From assembly GCA_014239505.1 (NCBI GenBank), contig JAAZYT010000030.1, forward strand, positions 1 to 16,065: DNA of 16,065 bases. The letters are read 5' to 3'. The translations under genes were made by a program, and so were the position numbers. The notes beneath the pieces are model-generated. The model did not search any database. It was not told the origin of the DNA and worked only from the letters and a program-made list of their open reading frames with translations. Positions within the stretch are counted from its first letter, which is position 1. Every line of letters starts with the position of its first letter. Source of the stretch: Fidelibacterota bacterium (GTDB taxonomy: Bacteria; Fidelibacterota; Marinisomatia; Marinisomatales; TCS55). Below, in pieces: positions 1-6,862 of the stretch.

Positions 1-558
1 ATTGATGAAAATTTAAAAGATGAACATGAACTTCAATCTTACTTTATAAAACGTATTGAAAATATTTTGTCAAAGCTAGACAAAAGACTTATAGGGTGGG
101 ATGAAATTTTAGAAGGCGGTTTGGCACCAGGTGCAATTGTACAATCATGGAGAGGCATGAATGGAGGTATTGTTGCAGCAAATGCCAAACATGAGGTAAT
201 TATGTCTCCGACTTCACATGCATATTTTGATTATTATCAATCTGAAGCTAAAGACAAAGAGCCTTTAGCTATAGGGGGCTTTTTATCTTTAGAGAAAGTA
301 TATGAATTTGAACCTATACCAGAGGATATTGAACCAGAAAAAATTAAATATATTTTAGGTGGTCAAGGTAATGTCTGGACTGAATATATCAATACACCTC
401 AGAAAGTTGAATACATGGCTATTCCAAGGATGAGTGCAATGGCTGAAGTACTATGGTCTAAAAAAAGTGATAGAGATTTTGAAAGTTTTAAAGAAAGAAT
501 GAAATGGCAATATAAAAGATTAGACTCAATGAAAGTCAATTATAGAAAAGACAGCTAA
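1..558 (+). CDS. GH20 beta-N-acetylhexosaminidase, C-terminal part (5' end outside window)
   Basis: The reading frame is open from base 1, so this is the last 185 codons of a longer gene; the TTG at 67 is an internal codon, not a start. The fragment carries the C-terminal half of a GH20 catalytic barrel: GWDEI (fragment residues 32-36), SWRG (49-52), YFDYYQ (75-80), and GNVWTEY (123-129) whose Trp and Glu normally line the GlcNAc pocket, then an R..AMAE..W segment (143-152). The catalytic Asp-Glu pair (HxGGDE in the family) must lie upstream and cannot be checked. The family removes terminal beta-linked GlcNAc/GalNAc from chitin oligomers, glycans or muropeptides, usually outside the cytoplasm. 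It converges on the symporter gene with only 3 bp between stop codons. The neighbouring NagZ-like enzyme, transporters and kinase make GlcNAc release the likely job. The family call is firm; the substrate is inferred. Confidence 0.93.
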   Translation: MDENLKDEHELQSYFIKRIENILSKLDKRLIGWDEILEGGLAPGAIVQSWRGMNGGIVAANAKHEVIMSPTSHAYFDYYQSEAKDKEPLAIGGFLSLEKVYEFEPIPEDIEPEKIKYILGGQGNVWTEYINTPQKVEYMAIPRMSAMAEVLWSKKSDRDFESFKERMKWQYKRLDSMKVNYRKDS

Positions 559-561
559 AAT

Positions 562-1971
562 CTAATTAGATCTCCAAACTATTTTTTTATTAATTACTAT
601 TTCTGTTAGTAAAGTAAATAAAATATTAACCAGCACAGATATGCCAATAAACCAAGTCCATACAACATTTATATTATTTAGATAAAATACAATCAGAAGA
701 CTTGATATTAAACCTACTATCAGACTTATAGAATTAAATTTGATATTAAACTTATTTAGTAAAAACAACCCTAATAGTCCACCATAAGTATAAGAAGCTA
801 TTTGCAATCCAATAATAACCACTGAAGAATCTCCTTCATCGAAAAGCAAAGCTATTAGAATAAGTAGCATTCCCCATATAAAACTAATTAATCTTGATTT
901 TTTTAAAGAAGATTTTCCATTTAGCCAATCTGAAACCGTTGAAGAAGCTAATGAATTGATTGATGAGCTTAGTGTAGACATAGCTGCAGAAAGCACTCCT
1001 GCTAAAAGAAGTCCTTTTATTCCTATGGGTAAATAATTAATAATAAAAGTTGTGAATTCTCTATCTTTTTGAATTGTTATACCATCCATCACTAAGTAGA
1101 TAAGTGATCCTGCAAATAAAAAAATCACAAATTGAATAAAAACAAATATTCCACTACCAATCATTGCTTTTTTTGCTGAAACTAAATTCTTTGTACCGAG
1201 CAATCTTTGCACCATCATATAATCAACACCATGTGAAGAAAATGATAGTAATGCCCCGCCAAGTATAGCACTTATAAAATAATATGGATCATCTAAAGCA
1301 TCACCATAAAAATTGATTATAGCTAACTTCCCATTACTTTCAAGATCAAATAAAATATTCTGCAATGGTAAATCAAGATAATTAAAAGCAGCAATTATTG
1401 AAATAATTCCACCAAATAAATAAAGTATAAATTGAATAGTATCAATCCAAACAATAGTTTTAATACCACCACTTAATGTATATACTAAAGTTATAAAGCC
1501 TATAATTAGGACAGAAAATGGAAGTGACCATCCTGTAATTACTTGAACAACAACTGAAGTTGCTAAAAAACGTACCCCATCAGCTAAAACTCTGGTTATC
1601 AAAAATATTCCAGACGCAATTTTCTGAACATTATGTCCAAAATTATTACCAATTACTTCATAAATAGATGTTATACCTGAATTAAAATACTGGGGCAATA
1701 ATATAAAGCTAACTAAAATTCGACCAATGATATATCCTAATGCCAATTGAAGAAAAAACCAATTATCCCTATAAGCTAAACCTGGTACACTAATAAATGT
1801 TAACACTGATGTTTCTGTAGCAACAATTGAGAACATTGCAACTATCCAAGGTATATTTCTTCCTCCTAAAAAATAGTCTTCTGATGAACTATTTAATCTT
1901 CCCTGTAAAATCCCATATAGTGAAAACCCTAAAAGAAAAAAGATAATAATTGCAAGATCAAACCAATGCAT
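562..1971 (-). CDS. SSS-family sodium:solute symporter, probably for an amino sugar
   Basis: This 469-residue, almost wholly hydrophobic protein has about 13 predicted membrane segments, the usual size for the sodium:solute symporter (SSS/SSF) family. Family marks include the segment after TM1 with EDYFLGGRNIPW (about residues 31-42), the TM containing SIVATETSVLTFISVPG (about 48-64), and a late helix rich in small residues with LSAAMSTLSSSINSLASS, the usual place of the Na2 sodium site. It is the last gene of the minus operon; its ATG lies 2 bp after the DUF1460 stop and has no clear Shine-Dalgarno, so translational coupling is likely. In Bacteroidota, SSS permeases beside amino-sugar genes import sialic acid, GlcNAc or MurNAc (MurT of Tannerella is an SSS transporter). 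Placement after two muropeptide-trimming lipoproteins suggests uptake of MurNAc or GlcNAc freed in the periplasm. The family call is firm; the substrate is inference. Confidence 0.9.
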   Translation of the reverse strand: MHWFDLAIIIFFLLGFSLYGILQGRLNSSSEDYFLGGRNIPWIVAMFSIVATETSVLTFISVPGLAYRDNWFFLQLALGYIIGRILVSFILLPQYFNSGITSIYEVIGNNFGHNVQKIASGIFLITRVLADGVRFLATSVVVQVITGWSLPFSVLIIGFITLVYTLSGGIKTIVWIDTIQFILYLFGGIISIIAAFNYLDLPLQNILFDLESNGKLAIINFYGDALDDPYYFISAILGGALLSFSSHGVDYMMVQRLLGTKNLVSAKKAMIGSGIFVFIQFVIFLFAGSLIYLVMDGITIQKDREFTTFIINYLPIGIKGLLLAGVLSAAMSTLSSSINSLASSTVSDWLNGKSSLKKSRLISFIWGMLLILIALLFDEGDSSVVIIGLQIASYTYGGLLGLFLLNKFNIKFNSISLIVGLISSLLIVFYLNNINVVWTWFIGISVLVNILFTLLTEIVINKKIVWRSN

Positions 1972-1973
1972 GG

Positions 1974-2825
1974 CTATTTATTAATAGGATGAAAAGAATA
2001 AAATAAAACTCCATCAAACAGTGAACCATCAGAACGAAAGTAATATTCCATAAAATCCATAATAACTGTTTTTCCATATTCTGATGAGGCATGTATAATA
2101 TTTTTATTATTAACTATCATACCTTCATGTGCAACTATTAAACCTGTATCAAAATATGATTCTTTTACAAATGCGACTCCTGTGATAACAGGTAATTTGC
2201 TAATAATATCTGAAGTTATTTTATCACTTGGTATATAATTAATAGTTGTAGATTTTTTCCAACCTAAGTCTAAAAACTCTTTTCCATTAGCTTTTTGGTT
2301 CAAAGTGATACTAATACTTTTTAATTTTTCAGATGAAACCAGATTATTTGTAATATTTTTAGTTGAAGGATTTTCTTCTATTCGATCAGATGTATAGTGC
2401 CACCTGCTCTTATAAGTTGGAAGTGATTTACCTGTAGAGTTTGGTTTATAATGAATTTGAATTAATTTTGATTTAGCATCACTCCAGCTTTGACTTTGGA
2501 CACTAGCAAGGCTTGTTAAAATATGAACAGTGCAATCTGAAACATCTAATCTAAATATTGGATCATTATCTACTCCTTCCTCTTCACCAAGACAAAATAA
2601 CTCATAGGGTTTACCGACTTGCCATAAAGAAAATGCCAATAAGCGATCATGGAAATCTGGATACTTTTCATGAAATTTTGGTAAAATTATAGATATTTCA
2701 TCTTCTGATAAAGTCCAAGGTTTCGGAAGTGTATCTATCCATTCTGTTTTAGTACAAGAATTTGTAAAAAATAAAAAATAAAAAATAAATTTTGAAAACA
2801 ACTTACTTTTAAAATCTAATCCCAT
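1974..2825 (-). CDS. DUF1460 amidase-like lipoprotein (NlpC/P60-type cysteine peptidase fold)
   Basis: The 283-residue product has a short hydrophobic N-terminus (residues 11-23) ending in TNSC (Cys24), a weak lipobox, so it is probably a lipoprotein. DUF1460 signatures are visible: VGKPYEL (70-76), the nucleophile segment DVSDCTVHILTSLA with Cys98 (family form: DC.TFVE..LAL), and a C-terminal HEGMIV (233-238) plus IIHASSEYGKTV (244-254) with the expected histidines. DUF1460 proteins are papain/NlpC-like and are predicted N-acetylmuramoyl-L-alanine amidases or endopeptidases acting on peptidoglycan. The ATG overlaps the last 10 bp of the upstream GH3 fusion gene, and the symporter starts 2 bp after the stop, so the three genes are one translationally coupled operon. 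The SSDH-type segment around the histidine appears as VAHEG here, a small divergence. The cleaved bond is not determinable from sequence. Confidence 0.87.
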   Translation of the reverse strand: MGLDFKSKLFSKFIFYFLFFTNSCTKTEWIDTLPKPWTLSEDEISIILPKFHEKYPDFHDRLLAFSLWQVGKPYELFCLGEEEGVDNDPIFRLDVSDCTVHILTSLASVQSQSWSDAKSKLIQIHYKPNSTGKSLPTYKSRWHYTSDRIEENPSTKNITNNLVSSEKLKSISITLNQKANGKEFLDLGWKKSTTINYIPSDKITSDIISKLPVITGVAFVKESYFDTGLIVAHEGMIVNNKNIIHASSEYGKTVIMDFMEYYFRSDGSLFDGVLFYSFHPINK

Positions 2826-5731
2826 TTTTTACGCCATAATAAATTTGGATTAACCTCTGTTAACCCTAAAGATTTATAAACATCTGAATGAATTTTTTGT
2901 CTATAATCATAATAATTTGGGTCTTTATATGATCTATTAGGATGAACTGCATTTGTTAATAAAATAACAAATACTTGATGCTTTGGGTCTATCCATAAAG
3001 ATGTACCCGTAAACCCTGTATGTCCAAAACCACTATCAGAAATGTATACTCCACCTGATGCTTTTCCTTGTGGCGTATCCCAACCCAACGCACGAGAGCT
3101 TCCTTCTAATAAATCTGCTCGAATAGTAAATAAATTTACGGTTTGACTATTAAATATTCGTCTCCAACCATATATACCATTATTTAACATCATTTGTGAG
3201 AAGGTAGCCAGGTCTCTTGCACTCGAAAATAGTCCTGCATGTCCAGCAACACCACCTAGACTATATGCGTTCTCATCATGAACAAATCCACGAATAGTTT
3301 TATTATAAACTTTACTAAACTCTGTAGGAACAATTCTTTTCATTCTACTTTTAGGAGGATTAAAGTATGTAGAATTCATTCCTAAAGGGTTAAAAATGAG
3401 TGAATCTGTAAATAAATCAAGGCTGGTTTCTGAAACTGCTTCAACAACTTTACCAAGTGTAATAAGACCGATATCAGAATAAATTGTTTTTTCTTCTAAG
3501 TTATATACTGGTTCAGTATTCATGACAGAATCCAAAATTGCTTCTTTTGGTTTATTCATCTTAAAGTATTCTTTAAATGGTGGTAGACCAGCAGTATGGG
3601 TTATAAGATGTCTAATTGTGGTATTTGATTTTTGTTTAAAATAGTTTTTCTGTTCTCCTTTAAACTCTGGTAAATATTTAACCACTTTATCATCAAGAGA
3701 TATTTTATTTTGGTCAAGGAGTAACATTACTGAAGATGTAGTAGCAATAACTTTTGTTATTGATGCCAAATCATAAATATCACCTCGAGTCACTTTTTCT
3801 TTTTTATCATAAGTATGATATCCAAAAGCTTCATGAATAAATATTTTACCGTCTTTACTAGCAATCAGTACTCCGCCTGGGAAGGCAGAGTCTTTGACAG
3901 CATCTGATAAAGATTTTTGTATACTTTTAATATTCACAGAAATTTCATCTGCACGTATACGCTTTAATTCTTTGCCTGGTTTCCAATTTGAGTCTCTTTT
4001 AGGCCATTGTTTGCCAACAACATTTATACCATCTCCTACTTTAGCTACACCAGGTATAGTTACTGGAAGAATTCCTGAAATATTTGAATTACCAATTAAA
4101 GCATTCCCTACTGCTTTCTGAAGTAATGTACTTCCTTTATAGGCACATATATATACTGGAGCGTCTTTAAAATCTTGAATTAAATAGGGACTACCAAAAC
4201 TAGTAATAATCATTCTATTGGTTTTTTTTATTAATTTATTAATAAAAATTGCTTCAACTTCTGGAAGATATATTTCATCTTTATGTTCTACAGGGTTTGC
4301 AAATGCATTGAGTAAAACTAAAGCATCTTTAGGAATTTGATCTAATATGTAATCTGCAACAACTAGACTATCAGATTTATCTATTTGAAAAGATTTAACT
4401 TTCCTGCCAGCCATTTTTATTTGTTTTGTGAGATCACTTTCAGTGTGATTATTTGCTCCATCATAAAGATCAATAAGGTATATGACCTCATCTACATCTG
4501 GTTGTAAAGGAAGTAAATTATTTTTATCTACTACGAGGGTGATAGATCTTTGAGCAATTTCAGCTGCTAACTTAAAGTTTTTTTGTCTACCAATATGCGT
4601 ATAAGTGTCTTTCATCGATATCATACGATTATTATGAAGGCCTAACTTTTCTTTCATTTTTAATACTTTTAATGCAGATGTATTTATTCTCTCTTCACTA
4701 ATAATACCATCTAAAACAGCTTTCTCTATGTAATCTATTGAACGCTTTAAATCCATATTTTGAATAATAATATCTGATCCTGCATTAATAGTCTCAAGTA
4801 AAGCATATTTATCAGAATAATTTTTTACTATTCCACCCATGCGCATTGCATCAGTTATAACTGCACCTTCAAACTCTAGTTTGGTTTTAAGTATATCTTG
4901 AATCCAAAATTTAGATAAAGTTGCTGGGTTTTCAGCATGCTCTTGAAAATCTGGTGCATTCACATGGGCTACCATAACTGCATCAACACCAGCAACAATA
5001 ACTTTTTTAAATGGTTCTAACTCAACAGTCCACAACCTTGTTGAATCACTTGGTATCTGAGCCAGGGATGAATGAGAGTCAGTTTCAGTATCTCCATGAC
5101 CAGGAAAATGTTTTGCTGTTGCTAACATACCATTATTTTGAAGACCTTTTATATATTCAATTGAATAACGATAAACTGAATCTGGATCTTCGCCAAAAGA
5201 ACGTGTATTAATAATTGGATTTTTTGGGTTATTATTAACATCTACGACCGGTGAAAGATTAAAATGTATTCCTACAGCTCTACTTTCCTCAGCTGAAATC
5301 CTTCCAGCCTCATATGCATATAAGGCATCGCCTGTAGCAGCAATAGCCATCATTGGGGGTAGTGTAACTGCGCCATCAAAACGTCTACCTAATCCCGATT
5401 CAATATCTGCATCAACAAGAATTGGCACTTTTGAGTTCTTTTGCATTTCGTTTAAAATAATTAAAGAAGTACCCGCATCTCCAAACCAAATATGAAGGAC
5501 TCCAATGCCATCAGATTTAATATAGTTTTGTAAATCTATCCATTTTTGGCTTTCAAAATTGAAAAAGTTTAAATTGATAGACACAACCATCATTTGAGAA
5601 ATCTTTTCTCTTAATGTAAGTTTACCTAAAGTATTTTCTGCCCAATTATCCTTGGAAGATAAATTTATAGGTCCTGCACAACCTGTAAAAAAGATTGATA
5701 AAATGATTAAATATTTGCGTATAAACATCAT
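2816..5731 (-). CDS. Lipoprotein fusion of GH3 beta-N-acetylglucosaminidase (NagZ-like) and serine beta-lactamase-fold amidase/esterase
   Basis: This 971-residue protein starts with a lipoprotein signal (FFTGC, Cys18). Residues about 30-365 form a GH3 barrel: KHFPGHGDT (207-215), the NagZ-specific dyad in TDSH (Asp218, His220), and the nucleophile Asp294 in VITDAM. Residues about 390-580 resemble a GH3 C-terminal alpha/beta domain. Residues about 600-950 form a beta-lactamase/PBP-type serine hydrolase: SITK (Ser657, Lys660), YSD (751-753) in place of class C YxN, and HTG (904-906). In Bacillus subtilis the same activities are separate neighbours, NagZ and AmiE: NagZ removes GlcNAc from GlcNAc-MurNAc-peptide, then AmiE removes the peptide. 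The fusion would do both at one membrane-anchored site. Such fusions of about 1000 residues are common in Bacteroidota. The gene leads the minus operon, starts at ATGATG, and is divergent from the kinase operon. GH3 activity is well supported; the amidase role is inference, and an esterase or carboxypeptidase is possible. Confidence 0.93.
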   Translation of the reverse strand: MMFIRKYLIILSIFFTGCAGPINLSSKDNWAENTLGKLTLREKISQMMVVSINLNFFNFESQKWIDLQNYIKSDGIGVLHIWFGDAGTSLIILNEMQKNSKVPILVDADIESGLGRRFDGAVTLPPMMAIAATGDALYAYEAGRISAEESRAVGIHFNLSPVVDVNNNPKNPIINTRSFGEDPDSVYRYSIEYIKGLQNNGMLATAKHFPGHGDTETDSHSSLAQIPSDSTRLWTVELEPFKKVIVAGVDAVMVAHVNAPDFQEHAENPATLSKFWIQDILKTKLEFEGAVITDAMRMGGIVKNYSDKYALLETINAGSDIIIQNMDLKRSIDYIEKAVLDGIISEERINTSALKVLKMKEKLGLHNNRMISMKDTYTHIGRQKNFKLAAEIAQRSITLVVDKNNLLPLQPDVDEVIYLIDLYDGANNHTESDLTKQIKMAGRKVKSFQIDKSDSLVVADYILDQIPKDALVLLNAFANPVEHKDEIYLPEVEAIFINKLIKKTNRMIITSFGSPYLIQDFKDAPVYICAYKGSTLLQKAVGNALIGNSNISGILPVTIPGVAKVGDGINVVGKQWPKRDSNWKPGKELKRIRADEISVNIKSIQKSLSDAVKDSAFPGGVLIASKDGKIFIHEAFGYHTYDKKEKVTRGDIYDLASITKVIATTSSVMLLLDQNKISLDDKVVKYLPEFKGEQKNYFKQKSNTTIRHLITHTAGLPPFKEYFKMNKPKEAILDSVMNTEPVYNLEEKTIYSDIGLITLGKVVEAVSETSLDLFTDSLIFNPLGMNSTYFNPPKSRMKRIVPTEFSKVYNKTIRGFVHDENAYSLGGVAGHAGLFSSARDLATFSQMMLNNGIYGWRRIFNSQTVNLFTIRADLLEGSSRALGWDTPQGKASGGVYISDSGFGHTGFTGTSLWIDPKHQVFVILLTNAVHPNRSYKDPNYYDYRQKIHSDVYKSLGLTEVNPNLLWRKKWD

Positions 5732-5797
5732 ATAAAAATTAACTGAACTTATCTAATAACTCTTTAACTTTTATTTCACGAATTAATAAGTAGGTTT

Positions 5798-5805
5798 TAA
5801 GTTTG
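5798..5805 (+). promoter_or_regulatory. Candidate Bacteroidota-type -7 element (TAAGTTTG) for the kinase operon
   Basis: TAAGTTTG fits the Bacteroidota -7 consensus TAnnTTTG exactly and lies 37 bp ahead of the kinase start. No clear TTG-type -33 element is seen at the expected distance, and the motif is not rare in such AT-rich DNA. A second match, TAGTTTTG at 5838-5845, overlaps the kinase start codon and cannot be the main promoter of the full gene unless the mRNA begins inside it. The assignment depends on the organism being Bacteroidota-like. Confidence 0.3.
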
Positions 5806-5813
5806 AAAGCACT

Positions 5814-5840
5814 ATGGAATTAAAAGAAAATAGGTTTTAG
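5814..5840 (+). other. Possible 8-codon leader ORF (MELKENRF) in front of the kinase
   Basis: An ATG at 5814 opens a frame encoding MELKENRF and stops with TAG at 5838-5840, two bases before the TTG start of the kinase. A GAAAG stretch 5-9 bases upstream could act as a weak ribosome-binding site. A terminating ribosome would be placed to re-initiate at the TTG, so coupling is conceivable. There is no independent evidence of translation, and ATG ORFs of this size arise by chance. Confidence 0.25.
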
Positions 5841-5842
5841 TT

Positions 5843-6862
5843 TTGAAGGTTTTAGCCATTGATGCAGGAGCAACCAAAGTTTCTGGAGCTATTGTTGATA
5901 AAATTAATAAAGATACATTCAATTTGGATGAAGCAGCTATTGAAATTCAATATAGAGATCATCCAAATTTTAATGCAAGCTTCACAAGGACTAACCTTAA
6001 AGATCAATACCAAAATATAAAAATAAGTGATCTAGAAATTCAGCAAGGCAATGTTTATATGGATTGCATTATTGATTTAATTAAGCATTTTACCTCAAAG
6101 GCACCCTTAAAGATTGGAATTGCTACAGCAGGTATTAAAGATATGAATAATCGCGGTATAACTATTATGGCAAACGGTCCTAGAATGCCTGAATATTTAA
6201 ATTATATAGAATCAAAAATAAATCAATCTGTCTATCCATTAGAAAGCGATGCAAACATGTGTGTTTGGGGAGAAGAATATGCACTAGATGGTTCACTTAG
6301 AAATATAAATAATGCTTATTATTTAGGTGGTGGCACAGGTACTGCTGATGGATTGAAATTAAAAAGAAAATTGATTCCATTTGATCAAATTTCAAGTTGG
6401 ATAGCAAAAACTATAGAACTAAAAACAAGCAATGGAGAGTCATTAGAGAGCTATACCTCTATGTCAGGAATTAATAAATTAATTAATAGATTAACTAGTC
6501 ATGATATTGGGAAGATTATTAGCGAATTACTTTTTGAAAGAATTTCAACAATATATTCTGGATGGAATAATCAATACCAAATAAATCGATCAATTATATC
6601 TACTCATCCATATATGAATATATTACTCGATCAAATAATCATTGGACAAAGACTATCTATTTTCCTTCAAAGTAAAATAGGCAATAATATATATAATTAT
6701 ATAGTTTCTGGATTAAAAGATCAATGTTCAAAAGCTAATCCTATAGTTAAAGCACACTTCATAAAGGATGAAAACTTGATTACAAAAAGAATACTACTTT
6801 CAAAGCTAAGAGAGGCTCCTATCCTTGGTATGGGTGCTAAAATTTGGATGGAAAATTGTTAA
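5843..6862 (+). CDS. Divergent ROK-like sugar kinase lacking the zinc motif
   Basis: The 339-residue protein begins with an ASKHA phosphate-binding motif, VLAIDAGATKVSGAIVD (residues 3-19), and continues with GIATAGIKD (92-100), ESDANMCVWGEE (134-145; family form ENDANaaalGE, with Asp136 as the predicted catalytic base) and GGGTGTADG (162-170; second phosphate loop). NGESLESYTSMSG (197-209) aligns with the ROK segment CGxxGCLExYxSG, but both paired cysteines are gone, and the sugar-contacting GE..GH that should precede it reads as an ISSW region. It is thus a ROK-type kinase without structural zinc and with an altered sugar site. The start is TTG, since an in-frame TAG lies four codons upstream and the protein motif begins immediately; TAGG at 5831-5834 can serve as ribosome-binding site. 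It heads the plus operon, is cytoplasmic, and probably phosphorylates GlcNAc, MurNAc or a related amino sugar; which one is not known. Confidence 0.82.
   Translation: MKVLAIDAGATKVSGAIVDKINKDTFNLDEAAIEIQYRDHPNFNASFTRTNLKDQYQNIKISDLEIQQGNVYMDCIIDLIKHFTSKAPLKIGIATAGIKDMNNRGITIMANGPRMPEYLNYIESKINQSVYPLESDANMCVWGEEYALDGSLRNINNAYYLGGGTGTADGLKLKRKLIPFDQISSWIAKTIELKTSNGESLESYTSMSGINKLINRLTSHDIGKIISELLFERISTIYSGWNNQYQINRSIISTHPYMNILLDQIIIGQRLSIFLQSKIGNNIYNYIVSGLKDQCSKANPIVKAHFIKDENLITKRILLSKLREAPILGMGAKIWMENC

Larger units (their letters stand above)
5732..5842. promoter_or_regulatory. Divergent intergenic region between the two salvage operons
   Basis: These 111 bp separate the start of the GH3 fusion gene (minus) from the start of the ROK-like kinase gene (plus). 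It is the only non-coding gap in the first 10 kb and must carry the promoters of both operons. Its kinase-proximal half holds a direct repeat at 5791-5810 / 5831-5850, a TAnnTTTG motif and a short ATG ORF, described separately. The GH3-proximal half is plain AT-rich sequence; I see no convincing promoter or Shine-Dalgarno for the minus operon there and no operator-like inverted repeat. Confidence 0.6.
5791..5850 (+). repeat. Imperfect 20-bp direct repeat, copies exactly 40 bp apart
   Basis: Copy 1 is TAGGTTTTAAGTTTGAAAGC (5791-5810) and copy 2 is TAGGTTTTAGTTTTGAAGGT (5831-5850), 16 of 20 positions identical. Copy 2 includes the TAGG that would serve as ribosome-binding site and the TTG start codon of the kinase. 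Copy 1 also contains TTG followed by an AAA codon in the matching place, but that frame closes after six codons. This could be a partial duplication of the gene start, two binding sites for a regulator, or chance in AT-rich DNA. Confidence 0.5.

Noticed and set aside
560..592. Palindrome ATCTAATTAGAT (560-571) followed by a T-rich run, between the converging GH20 and symporter genes, as a bidirectional terminator.
   Set aside because: A 12-bp AT-rich palindrome can form only about four weak base pairs with a loop, and the T-run starts about 10 bases later inside the symporter coding end. Not strong enough to call.
3470..3481. YSD at residues 751-753 of the GH3 fusion in place of YxN as a sign of an inactive beta-lactamase domain.
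   Set aside because: YSD is normal in several serine hydrolases of this fold, such as E. coli YfeW, and SxxK and HTG are intact, so inactivity is not implied.
3894..4121. Open frame on the plus strand opposite the GH3 fusion gene, and similar ones at 5011-5211, 8174-8425, 11721-12002, 12999-13229, 13942-14175 and 15216-15500.
   Set aside because: All lie wholly within strongly supported genes on the opposite strand, have no family resemblance and no ribosome-binding site; they are shadows of the real genes.
5843..6862. Assignment of the kinase to the BadF/BadG N-acetylglucosamine kinase family.
   Set aside because: ESDANMCVWGEE and NGESLESYTSMSG align better to ROK motifs; the BadF GTGS and gly-rich segments with a downstream DxGS are not present.
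6844..6862. The 19-bp kinase/SpoIID overlap as evidence of a frameshifted kinase-SpoIID fusion.
   Set aside because: The kinase ends with a normal ROK-like C-terminus and the SpoIID frame has its own start codon; overlapping starts recur through this operon.
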